Assembly (NCBI GenBank): GCA_029550865.1
Contig: JAKPGM010000051.1
Span: 1 to 36,538, forward strand
From: Bacteroidota bacterium
GTDB taxonomy: Bacteria > Bacteroidota > Bacteroidia > Bacteroidales > DTGW01
Direction of reading: 5' to 3'
Length of the DNA stretch: 36,538 nt
The position numbers were made by a program, and so were the translations under genes. Under the pieces are notes generated by a model, which had not been told where the DNA came from, made no database searches, and worked only from the letters and a program-made list of their open reading frames with translations. This document shows positions 8,049-16,363 of the stretch, one piece after another (position 1 is the first letter of the stretch; each line of letters opens with the position of its first letter).

Positions 8049-8825
8049 TTATAAACTTTGAATTTTGTGTAATGTGGGTTTGAAAGCATTGATTTTTACC
8101 TGTGAATGATATAGGGATACCACACCAGTGCAATACTTGGATATTCCACTGGGATTTGTATGTAACTGATGCATGATCTCTTTTAATGGCGAGTATCGTG
8201 CTGAAAAGTCCTGTTTTATTTCGAGTATTCCAATCTGCGGATACTGAATTGTATGGGACGTACTTGCAAATTCAAGCGCATAGTCGAGCGTAGCTCGTTC
8301 GGTAAAATTTTTATTGACCAGCGTAATACGAATAAATCGATTGTGTAATACTTCCCTGAACATTTGTGCATCAAATGGGGTATTCTTCCTGAGAAAACTA
8401 ACCACCTGCGAATTAAAAACTTCTTCGTGGGTATTCTCAATCCGTTTTTTCAGGGTTTGTCCTTTGTTGTTTTTATATTTTATCTCAAAATATTCCTTTC
8501 CAGTAACATCGTATCTCCGCTGACGAATTTTATATCTATTGAGCCGTCCATTGTGATGATCGTGGTATAGCTGAAAGGTGGGGGTATCGTAATACTTTGT
8601 ATAATACTGAAACTGTCGCTTGTTATTGATTTCCAGAATACGATAGTATGGCCACGCCTCTTTCAGAATGGTTAACAAGTGCGAGGCTGAAAAAAAACAC
8701 TTTATATCCAATCTATTCATGAGCGCTACTCCATCCATTTCAGCGAGCGAAATGGGCGAATAAGCTGTTATCAGATTATCGATCTTTTGCTTAAACTCTT
8801 CCAAATCAATGGTATTCATAGACAT
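8049..8825 (-). CDS. VTC-domain protein, polyphosphate polymerase-like
   Basis: 258 residues matching the VTC (triphosphate tunnel) domain, which in yeast Vtc4 makes inorganic polyphosphate from ATP. Tunnel-type residues are visible: MNRLDIK (36-42), YDTP (79-82), R97/R101/R103/R104 in RYKIRQRRY, EIKYK (114-118), KKRI (126-129), R177 and D181, and Glu202/Lys204 in LEIK. The paired basic and acidic strands look intact, so catalysis is plausible. There is no membrane segment; a membrane partner is probably the DUF4956 protein encoded 3 bp downstream. The gene overlaps the preceding one by 20 bp. An ATG at 8819 is an alternative start. Product and substrate are not proven by sequence. Confidence 0.85.
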   Translation of the reverse strand: MSMNTIDLEEFKQKIDNLITAYSPISLAEMDGVALMNRLDIKCFFSASHLLTILKEAWPYYRILEINNKRQFQYYTKYYDTPTFQLYHDHHNGRLNRYKIRQRRYDVTGKEYFEIKYKNNKGQTLKKRIENTHEEVFNSQVVSFLRKNTPFDAQMFREVLHNRFIRITLVNKNFTERATLDYALEFASTSHTIQYPQIGILEIKQDFSARYSPLKEIMHQLHTNPSGISKYCTGVVSLYHSQVKINAFKPTLHKIQSL

Positions 8826-9219
8826 ATTTCTTTTTCAAAATAACTTTTCCACTGCCATTATAAACAATCTTTTCTTTCTTTAGACCATTCTCATACCGGT
8901 ACTCTATTACAGAGGCTTTGTTACCTTTGGGTGTAAGATTAGTTTCTTTTATTTTATTGCCGTCCTTGTCATATTCATACAGAACGTGTTTTTTTTCTTT
9001 ACCGTATTCGTCGTACTCTATCTCCTCCAGCACATTCCCTTCTTCGTCGAATCGCGTATAGCTATCTTTCACCTGACGTCCATTGTTTTTTTCGTAATCT
9101 TCATTATATACGATAACTGACTTAATATGTTTTTCCTGAACCGTTTTTTTCTTTTGGGCATATATCGCCGAAAACGAAAAACATATTAATAAGCCTATCA
9201 ATAAAATCCGCGAATTCAT
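8806..9219 (-). CDS. Secreted YD-like repeat protein, function unknown
   Basis: 137 residues with a signal peptide (residues 1-21, ending IYAQ). The mature part is built from repeated beta-strand units such as YTRFDEEGNVLEEIEYDEYG, YEYDKDGNKIKETN and IEYRYENGLKKEKIVYN. These resemble the short hairpins of RHS/YD-type or antitoxin-like repeats. It is rich in Lys and Glu. Second gene of the operon, 15 bp after the lipoprotein gene and overlapping the VTC gene. I assign no function; an envelope location is likely. Confidence 0.75.
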   Translation of the reverse strand: MNSRILLIGLLICFSFSAIYAQKKKTVQEKHIKSVIVYNEDYEKNNGRQVKDSYTRFDEEGNVLEEIEYDEYGKEKKHVLYEYDKDGNKIKETNLTPKGNKASVIEYRYENGLKKEKIVYNGSGKVILKKKYVYEYH

Positions 9220-9234
9220 TTTTATATAAAATTT

Positions 9235-9960
9235 TTAAAATGTTTTAATGGTATCCGTAACAAATACTTCCTGTCTATCTTCAGTAATAGAAATGTGCTT
9301 TTTATGAGCAACTTTTTCTGTAGCGCCAGTAAGGTTGCCAAAGGCATCCTCAGCTTCGGAGTAGACAAATACTACATAGTCTCCCTTAATGAGGTTAGTG
9401 AACTGAAATGTGCCATCATAATTGGTCCGTGTACGAACATCGTAACTTTTGTGATTGCCGTATATTAGATACACATCTACCTCCTGGGCTAGCGAAATAT
9501 CCTTTATCTCGTATCCATTCTTCTTATAATTAATGAGCCATATTTTCCCACTGATGGTTGCATTGCCTTTTTCAATACCAATACCCTTGAACGTATATAA
9601 AGTGTCGAGTTTTACAATTTTACCGGCCTTCACCTCAAATTGCGCCGAGGATATAGCAACAGGATTTGCTACGCGCGAGGTATCATCGCTATACACAAAT
9701 ACCAAATAATTACCATCGTCAACACTAGTAAAAGAATACAAACCATTGAAAGAGGTACGTACCCTATCGATTACAGCCATTGTCCCAGCCTCGGCAAGAA
9801 AAACATCGGCTTCGGGGGCTGGTTGTATGCGTTGCAGATATTTGAAATCATTATCGTATATCTTTTGCATGACAACTCCCTCTACTTCTCCAGGTTCTTT
9901 TTTACATCCAGCACCTATCAAAATAATAAAAAGTACGAAAACGGGCAGTATTGACTTCAT
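9235..9960 (-). CDS. Lipoprotein with two carboxypeptidase-regulatory-like beta-sandwich repeats
   Basis: 241 residues. A signal peptide with a lipobox (LIGAGC) makes Cys19 the lipidation site. Two similar units follow: residues ~25-115 (VEGVV, then FNGLYSFTSVDDGNYLVFVYSDD) and ~135-235 (ISGKIWLI, then YDGTFQFTNLIKGDYVVFVYSE). This is the pattern of transthyretin/CarboxypepD_reg-like domains. It is the first gene of the six-gene minus-strand operon that includes VTC and DUF4956, so it may mark that envelope system, perhaps as a surface or periplasmic component. No enzyme motif is visible. Confidence 0.8.
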   Translation of the reverse strand: MKSILPVFVLFIILIGAGCKKEPGEVEGVVMQKIYDNDFKYLQRIQPAPEADVFLAEAGTMAVIDRVRTSFNGLYSFTSVDDGNYLVFVYSDDTSRVANPVAISSAQFEVKAGKIVKLDTLYTFKGIGIEKGNATISGKIWLINYKKNGYEIKDISLAQEVDVYLIYGNHKSYDVRTRTNYDGTFQFTNLIKGDYVVFVYSEAEDAFGNLTGATEKVAHKKHISITEDRQEVFVTDTIKTF

Positions 9961-9998
9961 ATACTTTCTTTTTATCTGGCGAAAATATAAAGTATTTT

Positions 9999-10006
9999 CA
10001 AACGTA
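9999..10006 (-). promoter_or_regulatory. Putative promoter (-7 box) for the lipoprotein-VTC operon
   Basis: On the minus strand this reads TACGTTTG, a perfect TAnnTTTG match, 38 bp upstream of the lipoprotein ATG. Upstream sequence is almost pure A/T with no clear TTTG at -33. A second near match (TATATTTT) lies closer to the gene. Confidence 0.4.
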
Positions 10007-10177
10007 CTTTATATTTTTTTAATTTTTTAATAAAATTACATTAACATACGTTTTTAAGCTAAAATAGTTTCCAATATTACCCATTATGTAATTTTCGCAT
10101 TTAACATTCGATAACGTAAAAAACGATTTTACCTGCTCTATTTTTATTACTTTCGCTGAAAATTTAAAGTCGGAAAA

Positions 10178-10477
10178 ATGGTCAAACTGATAAAATATTT
10201 GTGGCAACTTCTTAAAAACAAATATTTTCTGGCTTCGTTTTTCTTTATTCTCTGGCTCATTTTTTTCGACCAGAATAATTGGCTCGACCGTGCAAGAATG
10301 TTACGTAAAAAAAGTCAAATGGAAGAGTCGATTCGGTATTACAAAGAAAAAATTATGGAAGACAAAAAGCGTTTGCATGAACTGCAAACGGATAGAGATA
10401 ATTTAGAAAAATTTGCCCGTGAACAGTATTACATGAAACGTGACAACGAGGATATTTTTATTTTAGAGGATGAATAA
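10178..10477 (+). CDS. Septum formation initiator (FtsB/DivIC-like)
   Basis: 99 residues with the standard architecture of bitopic divisome proteins. There is a short basic cytoplasmic N-terminus, one membrane helix (~18-31, FLASFFFILWLIFFD), then a coiled coil (~35-80) ending in the typical FAREQYYMKRDNEDIFI block. In the divisome this family bridges FtsL and FtsQ to activate septal peptidoglycan synthesis. Its last codons overlap the TPR gene by 8 bp, so the two are probably translationally coupled. The 217-bp gap upstream separates it from the divergent lipoprotein operon. Confidence 0.9.
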   Translation: MVKLIKYLWQLLKNKYFLASFFFILWLIFFDQNNWLDRARMLRKKSQMEESIRYYKEKIMEDKKRLHELQTDRDNLEKFAREQYYMKRDNEDIFILEDE

Positions 10478-12437
10478 AATTGAAAGACCACATAAATTAC
10501 TCCGTTTGGTAGGACTTGTTCTTGTAGTCGCACTTGAGATTACAAAACCATTATCTGCCCAGCTTAACATAACCCATTGGCTTAATTCCGGCCGCGACAA
10601 GCTCATCGACAGCGATAATATGGGGGCTATGGAATATCTCAATACCCTCATCAAATTCATACCCGATCTCGACGAAGCCTATTATTTACGCGCAGTTTCC
10701 AAATATAATCTGGGAGATTATCGGGGAGCCTTAGAAGACTTAAACAAAGCTATAGAAATAAAACCATATTTCTCGTACTATTACCTGTACCGAGGTGAAG
10801 TAAAAAACAAACTTTACGATTTGTATGGGGCACGAGAGGATTTCGATAAATCGATTGAACTTAAGGCAAATAACCCCGACACCTATTTAGGAAGAGGGAT
10901 AAACTCGCTCATGCAACAAAAATACGAGGATGCCTATAGCGATTTTAACATCGCAATTAGCCTTGACAAAAAAAATGCCTACGCATTTCTCTACCGTGCA
11001 CTTTCACTGCAAGCTATGGGGAAAAATAAGGAAGCCGTGCCCGATTTCGACCGCGCTATTCAACTTAATCCTATGACCTCGGACTTTTACGTGCGACGTG
11101 GACGCAACTACATGGAGCTAAAAGACACCTCTTCCGCATTAGCCGATTTCAACTATGCTATAAGTATCGATTCTCTCAATTCCTTTGCTTATTACAATCG
11201 TTTTATGGTTCGTCTCGAAAAAGGAGATACTTCGGCTGCCCTCAACGACCTGAATACCGTCATCCGTTTGGATCCAGAAAATGCTTTGTCCTATTTCAAC
11301 CGAGCAGAGATAAAATCCAGGAAAGGCGATCTCATTGGAGCACTCGACGATTATAATCGAGTAGTGCAAATAAATCCTAATAATGTTTTTACCTACTTTA
11401 ATCGTGGTATTGTATATTTCATGCTCCGTAAATGGAGAAGCGCTATCGACGATTATAGCAAAGCCATAGAGCTTAATCCCGAATTTGTTGCTGCCTACTA
11501 CAATCGATCACTTGCATGGCGACAGGTAGGCGATCTTAAACGGGCAAAGCAAGATTTTGACCGAGCTATTCAAATTAATAACGAAAAAAATGAAAATCGC
11601 GAAAGCGCACTCGATTCCACTCAGCTGGCCAAAATTATTACTTTTAAGGCCGACTTTGAAAAAGGTAATGTGAAGAGTAACCAAATCTTTGAGGTAGGTG
11701 TTACAGCATTCACCGACTACCTATTTACCTACCTGCCCTCCGACACATTCAGAACGCTAAAACTATCGCAAAGCGAAATTATTCCCGATCTGCAACAAGG
11801 CGAAAACCGGTTGCTATTGATTACCTACAGGCAATTTGCTCTGGCACCCGATACACTGGAAAAGCTACTTGCCCATTACGATAGCCTGCATCTTACCCCT
11901 AATACACGTCATATTATCCTGGCACGAGCTGCTCTTAAGGCAATGCGGCAAAACTACAGCGCTGCCATAGCCGACTGCGATCTGATTATTGAAAAATACC
12001 CCGATTACTACTGGGCTTACTTCATGCGTGGCGCTATTCGTTTTAAAATGATTAATCTGATTAAATCAATTAAAAGCCAGAACCTACAATATTATTACAT
12101 TGGCAATCCCCAGCAGACTAAAACTAACAAAGAACCTGAAAATTATGATGAAGTCATTGCCGACTATCAGAGATGTATCAGCCTTAACCCTAAATTTGTG
12201 TATACCTATTTCAATATGGCCAATGTTGAAATTGAAAAAGCCAACTTCGAAAAAGCAATAGAGTGGTACTCTCAGGCTATTGAACTCAATCCTAAATTTG
12301 CAGAGGCTTTTTTCAATCGGGGGCTAACCTATATCTATCTTCGTAAAAATTCTGAAGGATGTAGGGATATGAGTAAGGCAGGCGAAGCAGGTATTGCCGA
12401 TGCATATCCCATTATTCGAAAATATTGTAACAATTGA
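10470..12437 (+). CDS. Exported TPR-repeat protein
   Basis: 655 residues with a signal peptide (~1-31, ending LSAQL). Two blocks of tetratricopeptide repeats follow: ~40-385, about ten repeats (for example AYYLRAVSKYNLGDYRGALEDLNKAIEI, split by similar units), and ~475-645. A non-TPR insert (~395-470) lies between. TPRs are protein-binding scaffolds, so no enzymatic function is implied. The start overlaps ftsB by 8 bp and its stop touches hypE, placing an envelope scaffold between a divisome gene and a hydrogenase maturation gene. Whether it serves division, envelope assembly or neither cannot be read from the sequence. Confidence 0.85.
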   Translation: MNKIERPHKLLRLVGLVLVVALEITKPLSAQLNITHWLNSGRDKLIDSDNMGAMEYLNTLIKFIPDLDEAYYLRAVSKYNLGDYRGALEDLNKAIEIKPYFSYYYLYRGEVKNKLYDLYGAREDFDKSIELKANNPDTYLGRGINSLMQQKYEDAYSDFNIAISLDKKNAYAFLYRALSLQAMGKNKEAVPDFDRAIQLNPMTSDFYVRRGRNYMELKDTSSALADFNYAISIDSLNSFAYYNRFMVRLEKGDTSAALNDLNTVIRLDPENALSYFNRAEIKSRKGDLIGALDDYNRVVQINPNNVFTYFNRGIVYFMLRKWRSAIDDYSKAIELNPEFVAAYYNRSLAWRQVGDLKRAKQDFDRAIQINNEKNENRESALDSTQLAKIITFKADFEKGNVKSNQIFEVGVTAFTDYLFTYLPSDTFRTLKLSQSEIIPDLQQGENRLLLITYRQFALAPDTLEKLLAHYDSLHLTPNTRHIILARAALKAMRQNYSAAIADCDLIIEKYPDYYWAYFMRGAIRFKMINLIKSIKSQNLQYYYIGNPQQTKTNKEPENYDEVIADYQRCISLNPKFVYTYFNMANVEIEKANFEKAIEWYSQAIELNPKFAEAFFNRGLTYIYLRKNSEGCRDMSKAGEAGIADAYPIIRKYCNN

Positions 12438-12445
12438 GCGCAACT

Positions 12446-13453
12446 ATGGAAATCACATTAAATCATGGCAGTGGTGGTAGAATCTCACATCAACTCATCT
12501 CTGGACTTTTTTTAAAATATTTCAACAACGAAATACTGTCGCAGCTAACCGATTCAGCCGTTTTATCAATACAGGAAAGCCTGCTGGCCTTTACAACCGA
12601 TAGCTATGTTATCGATCCCATATTTTTCCCGGGTGGCAACATAGGTAAGCTAGCCATATGTGGTACCGTGAACGATCTGTCGGTATCGGGTGCAGTACCC
12701 AAATACCTAAGTGTTGCGGTCGTTCTTGAAGAAGGTTTTTCCTTGGAGGAACTTGAATCCATTATACAATCAATGAGCGAAGAGGCACAAAAAGCCGGAG
12801 TAACCATTGTAACTGGTGACACAAAAGTAGTACCTCGAGGCAAGGGCGACAAAATTTTTATCACTACCACCGGTATTGGATTTATCCAACCCGAATTTGC
12901 AGAAATATCGACCGCACGCCGTTTGCAACCAGGCGATAAAATTATCGTAAATGGCACCCTGGGCGATCATGCCATTGCCATCTTAGCGGCACGTGAAGCG
13001 CTACATTTCGAAACACCCCTGATGTCGGACTGTGCTGCATTAAACCATCTTATCCAGGCTATATTACAGGTATGCCCCGAAATTAGTTTTATGCGCGACA
13101 TCACACGAGGAGGACTGTCCACCGTTGCTAATGAACTAAGCGATAAAGCAAAGCTGGGATTGAATATCGACGAATCAAAAATACCCATCCACGAAAGCAC
13201 AATGGGTATTTGCGAGATATTTGGCTTTGACCCGCTTTTTCTGGCTAACGAGGGAAAAATACTGGTGACAGCACCTGCTCACAAAGCCGACGAAGTGGTA
13301 GCAACAATGCGCAAATACCCCGAAGGTAAGAATGCAGCCATCATTGGTGAGGTAGTAACCGAACATCCTGGACAGGTAGTGTTGCAAACCATAACCGGCG
13401 GAAAACGACTGCTGGAAATGCCTGCAGGCGTTCAGTTACCAAGGATTTGTTAA
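12446..13453 (+). CDS. hypE: [NiFe]-hydrogenase maturation protein HypE
   Basis: 335 residues from the ATG at 12446; a TTG at 12434 in the same frame overlaps the TPR stop and is an alternative start. The N-terminus ITLNHGSGGR and the later GDTKVVPRGKGDKIFI block are typical of HypE. It ends in PRIC, the conserved C-terminal cysteine that carries the carbamoyl group. HypE dehydrates this group to thiocyanate, which with HypF, HypC and HypD supplies the cyanide ligands of the Ni-Fe site. The hoxFUYHW genes lie ~5 kb away on the other strand; no other hyp genes are in this window. Confidence 0.95.
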   Translation: MEITLNHGSGGRISHQLISGLFLKYFNNEILSQLTDSAVLSIQESLLAFTTDSYVIDPIFFPGGNIGKLAICGTVNDLSVSGAVPKYLSVAVVLEEGFSLEELESIIQSMSEEAQKAGVTIVTGDTKVVPRGKGDKIFITTTGIGFIQPEFAEISTARRLQPGDKIIVNGTLGDHAIAILAAREALHFETPLMSDCAALNHLIQAILQVCPEISFMRDITRGGLSTVANELSDKAKLGLNIDESKIPIHESTMGICEIFGFDPLFLANEGKILVTAPAHKADEVVATMRKYPEGKNAAIIGEVVTEHPGQVVLQTITGGKRLLEMPAGVQLPRIC

Positions 13454-13494
13454 TTTTCCTGCATAGGTTTTCTTTTTAAAAACGTGCAGAAAAT
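13453..13494. terminator. Possible bidirectional terminator between hypE and the glycosyltransferase gene
   Basis: An imperfect stem pairs ATTTTCCTGCA (13453-13463, one bulged C) with TGCAGAAAAT (13485-13494). Its interior holds a small GTTTT/AAAAC hairpin. It lies in the 60-bp gap between two convergent genes. Confidence 0.3.
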
Positions 13495-13513
13495 AATCCA
13501 ATCAACCCAAATC

Positions 13514-14449
13514 CTACTTATTCTTCAATAAAATATAATTCCTAAACTCAAAAAGTGGTCGGTGAAATATCTTTTTCTCAAGGAAGGTAACCAACCTATT
13601 TTTTAGCCTTTCGTGTTTATGAGGCAATCGATGTTTATTTACTTTACCGGACTGAAAAAGCTGATGTCCCCAGTCAAACCGTTCGATCCAGGGTCGCATT
13701 ACCGCCGGATGTTCCCCGGTAAATATTGGTATTCGTTTCATTTGACCATAGTCAAATGCTGTCCATTGGTTAGCATTACCCTGAATTCGGTTAAACTGAT
13801 TCATCTTCGAACGCATGTATGAGGGTGGACGTACCCAGCCGTAGTGATAAATATAGGCATCAACCAATGCCACTTTGAGCTTGAAGGTATTCTCTTCCTG
13901 CCGATAATGCTTGCCATCAAAATTTGGAATACGACGAAACAACTGAGCATCTCGCCACGAATGTATTTCGGGATCGTTACGGATAATGCGTATCTCGTGC
14001 TTATACCAACCATGAAAATCGATGTAATGATTATAATCGCCCCAAAAATGAAGGTATTTAAATAACAAACCTTCAACTTCCCTGTCGTTCAATAGCTGCT
14101 TACATCGATCGTATATAATCGGTAAGTATTTCTCATGCACAACCTCATCGGCTTGAATGTAAAAAAGCCAATCGCCAGTACAGTACGACTTGGCTATATC
14201 GGTTTGATGGGCTAACTCGGTTCCATCGGGAAATTGTTCAATATCCCAGGTCGATTCGTAAATTTTTATCTTGGGACTTCCAATACTTTCAATCAAGGCT
14301 CGGGTCTGTTCATATTCATCGCCCTTACCCAATACAAAAATGAATTCATCACAAATCGGCAGAATGGAAAGAATGGACTCTTTTACTGGATAGTATAGTT
14401 TGGTAACATCCTTTCCTTCCCATGGAGAAACCACTGATTCGCATAGCAT
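13514..14449 (-). CDS. Family 2 glycosyltransferase
   Basis: 311 residues from the ATG at 14449, 10 bp after the ABC-exporter stop. A longer frame to 14584 would overlap that gene, so I reject it. It has a GT-A fold: DEFIFVLGKGDEYEQTR near the N-terminus, IQADE (98-102) as the DxD-like metal/sugar-nucleotide motif, and the WYKHEIRIIRN...WRDAQLFRR segment usual in this GT2 subgroup. It has no membrane helix. It probably adds a sugar to a lipid or surface glycan and may work with the neighbouring exporter. Donor and acceptor are unknown. Confidence 0.85.
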   Translation of the reverse strand: MLCESVVSPWEGKDVTKLYYPVKESILSILPICDEFIFVLGKGDEYEQTRALIESIGSPKIKIYESTWDIEQFPDGTELAHQTDIAKSYCTGDWLFYIQADEVVHEKYLPIIYDRCKQLLNDREVEGLLFKYLHFWGDYNHYIDFHGWYKHEIRIIRNDPEIHSWRDAQLFRRIPNFDGKHYRQEENTFKLKVALVDAYIYHYGWVRPPSYMRSKMNQFNRIQGNANQWTAFDYGQMKRIPIFTGEHPAVMRPWIERFDWGHQLFQSGKVNKHRLPHKHERLKNRLVTFLEKKIFHRPLFEFRNYILLKNK

Positions 14450-14459
14450 ATTGATTTTT

Positions 14460-16280
14460 TTAGTCTTCGGCAAAGGCTTGCAAATCATACAAACGTTTAT
14501 AATGTCCATTGAGCGCCAGCAGTTCGTCATGACGTCCCCGTTCGACAATGGTACCTTCGTGGAGCACCACAATCTCATCGGCATGTACTACCGTCGATAG
14601 TCGATGGGCAATAACAATGGTAGTACGATTTTTCATTAGCCTGGTCAATGCCTCCTGCACCAATCGCTCGCTTTCGGTATCGAGTGCCGAAGTTGCCTCA
14701 TCGAGAATAAGAATTGGCGGATTACTCAGTACAGCCCGAGCAATGCTGATACGCTGGCGCTGTCCGCCCGACAACTTCCCTCCCCTGTCGCCAATTATAA
14801 ATTGATACTGATGTCGATTGGCCATTATAAAATCATGGGCATTGGCTACCTTAGCCGCTGCTATTACATCGTCCATACTGTAACCTTCACGTCCAAACAC
14901 AATGTTGTTGTATATGCTATCGTTAAACAGAATGGGTTCCTGATTTACAATACCCATTAACGAACGCAGGTCGGCAATCTTAAGGTCTTTTATGTTTATT
15001 CCATCAATGAGAATTTCCCCGTGCTCAATATCGTAGAATCGTGGAAGTAGATCAACCAAAGTTGATTTCCCACTGCCCGATTGTCCTACGATAGCCACCG
15101 TTTTGCCCTTCTCAATTTTTAAATTGATATCTTTGAGAACATAGTGGTGGTCGTAACCGAACGATACATTAACATATTCAATGGCATTATCGAAAGTCTT
15201 CTTTTCCAGAGCATTTTTCTTTTCTTTGATTTTCGATTCGGCTTTGAGTATAGCATCGAGCCTATCCGACGAAGCCAATCCTTTTTGTATGTTGTAATAC
15301 GCTGTTGAGAAACGCTTGGAAGGTTCAATTATCAAGTAGAAAGTCGAAAGATAAGTAATCAGCATCTGGGGTGCCAGTGATGACCGATTCCCTAAAATCA
15401 AGGAAGCCCCATAAATCATAATGATGATAATGACCACGGTACCCAAAAATTCTCCAACAGGGCTTGCCAGGGCACGACGTCGATTAATCTTAATATTAAG
15501 ACGGGTAAAATCGTCATTAAGCTCACTGAATCGATGAAATATAGCCCTCTCGCCATTGAAAGCTTTTATGATGCGCAACCCCGATATAGATTCCTCAATT
15601 AGGGTAAGTAATGAACCTAACTTCGTTTGACTCTTGTACGATTTTTTACGAAGTGTCCGGCCAATACGTCCAATAATAAACCCACTTACGGGGATCATAA
15701 TCAGCACAAATAAGGTAAGCTGAAAACTGATAGAAAAAAGAAAAATAAGGTATATCAGAATGGTTAACGGATCGCGAAATATCATTTCGAGCGAGCTGAT
15801 GATAGAGGTTTGTATTTCCTGGACATCGTTAGTCATACGCGACATAAGGTCGCCCTTGCGTTCCGACGAATAATAGGATAGCTGTAATTCAAGAATCTTT
15901 CGAAAAAGTTTATTGCGTATATCACGAACAATTCCAGCGCGTAGCGAGGTAAGAAAATGGTTGGCCAGATATGCAAATAAATTACGCAGAAAGGAAAAAA
16001 GAGTTATTGCCCCACTGACAATGAGCAAGGTATTGAATTTTCCAAACTGACGAATTAGCTCGCTAAATATGTAATTCAGATTATCCTTGAATTCAAAAAT
16101 ATTAAAATGTGGGGGTCGATCAACCATAGGCTGAGTACCAAACAGAATGCCCAGAAAAGGTGCCAACATCAGCAGAGAAAAAATGGAAAAAACCACCGAC
16201 AAAAGGTTGAAAAAAATATTAAGAACTCCTTGACGCCAATATGGCTTCAGGTAGGGTATAAAAGCAAAAAATTGATTCAT
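14460..16280 (-). CDS. ABC exporter, ATPase and permease in one chain (MsbA-like)
   Basis: 606 residues. The N-terminal membrane domain (~1-330) has six hydrophobic helices. The ATPase domain (~365-600) shows Walker A GQSGSGKST (399-407), the signature LSGGQRQRIS, Walker B ILILDEATSALD, and a switch His in VIAHRLS. Such half-transporters act as homodimers and flip lipids, lipid A-like molecules or drugs across the inner membrane. The GT2 gene starts 10 bp downstream, which hints at glycolipid export. The upstream neighbour, purB, is 83 bp away, so it may have its own promoter. Confidence 0.93.
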   Translation of the reverse strand: MNQFFAFIPYLKPYWRQGVLNIFFNLLSVVFSIFSLLMLAPFLGILFGTQPMVDRPPHFNIFEFKDNLNYIFSELIRQFGKFNTLLIVSGAITLFSFLRNLFAYLANHFLTSLRAGIVRDIRNKLFRKILELQLSYYSSERKGDLMSRMTNDVQEIQTSIISSLEMIFRDPLTILIYLIFLFSISFQLTLFVLIMIPVSGFIIGRIGRTLRKKSYKSQTKLGSLLTLIEESISGLRIIKAFNGERAIFHRFSELNDDFTRLNIKINRRRALASPVGEFLGTVVIIIIMIYGASLILGNRSSLAPQMLITYLSTFYLIIEPSKRFSTAYYNIQKGLASSDRLDAILKAESKIKEKKNALEKKTFDNAIEYVNVSFGYDHHYVLKDINLKIEKGKTVAIVGQSGSGKSTLVDLLPRFYDIEHGEILIDGINIKDLKIADLRSLMGIVNQEPILFNDSIYNNIVFGREGYSMDDVIAAAKVANAHDFIMANRHQYQFIIGDRGGKLSGGQRQRISIARAVLSNPPILILDEATSALDTESERLVQEALTRLMKNRTTIVIAHRLSTVVHADEIVVLHEGTIVERGRHDELLALNGHYKRLYDLQAFAED

Positions 16281-16363
16281 TATGATAAAGTTAACAAAAT
16301 GGATACGTTAAACCCGTAAAAGTATAATTTTTACCTACACAACCTGCATTCTGTGCAAAAAAA

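Noticed and set aside
10500-12400. Periodic DNA similarity suggesting a tandem DNA repeat array
   Set aside because: It is explained by the repeated TPR protein motif; the DNA units are diverged and coding.
14450-14584. Longer start for the glycosyltransferase gene
   Set aside because: It would overlap the end of the ABC exporter, and those 45 residues do not look like a GT2 N-terminus; the ATG at 14449 leaves a natural 10-bp gap.
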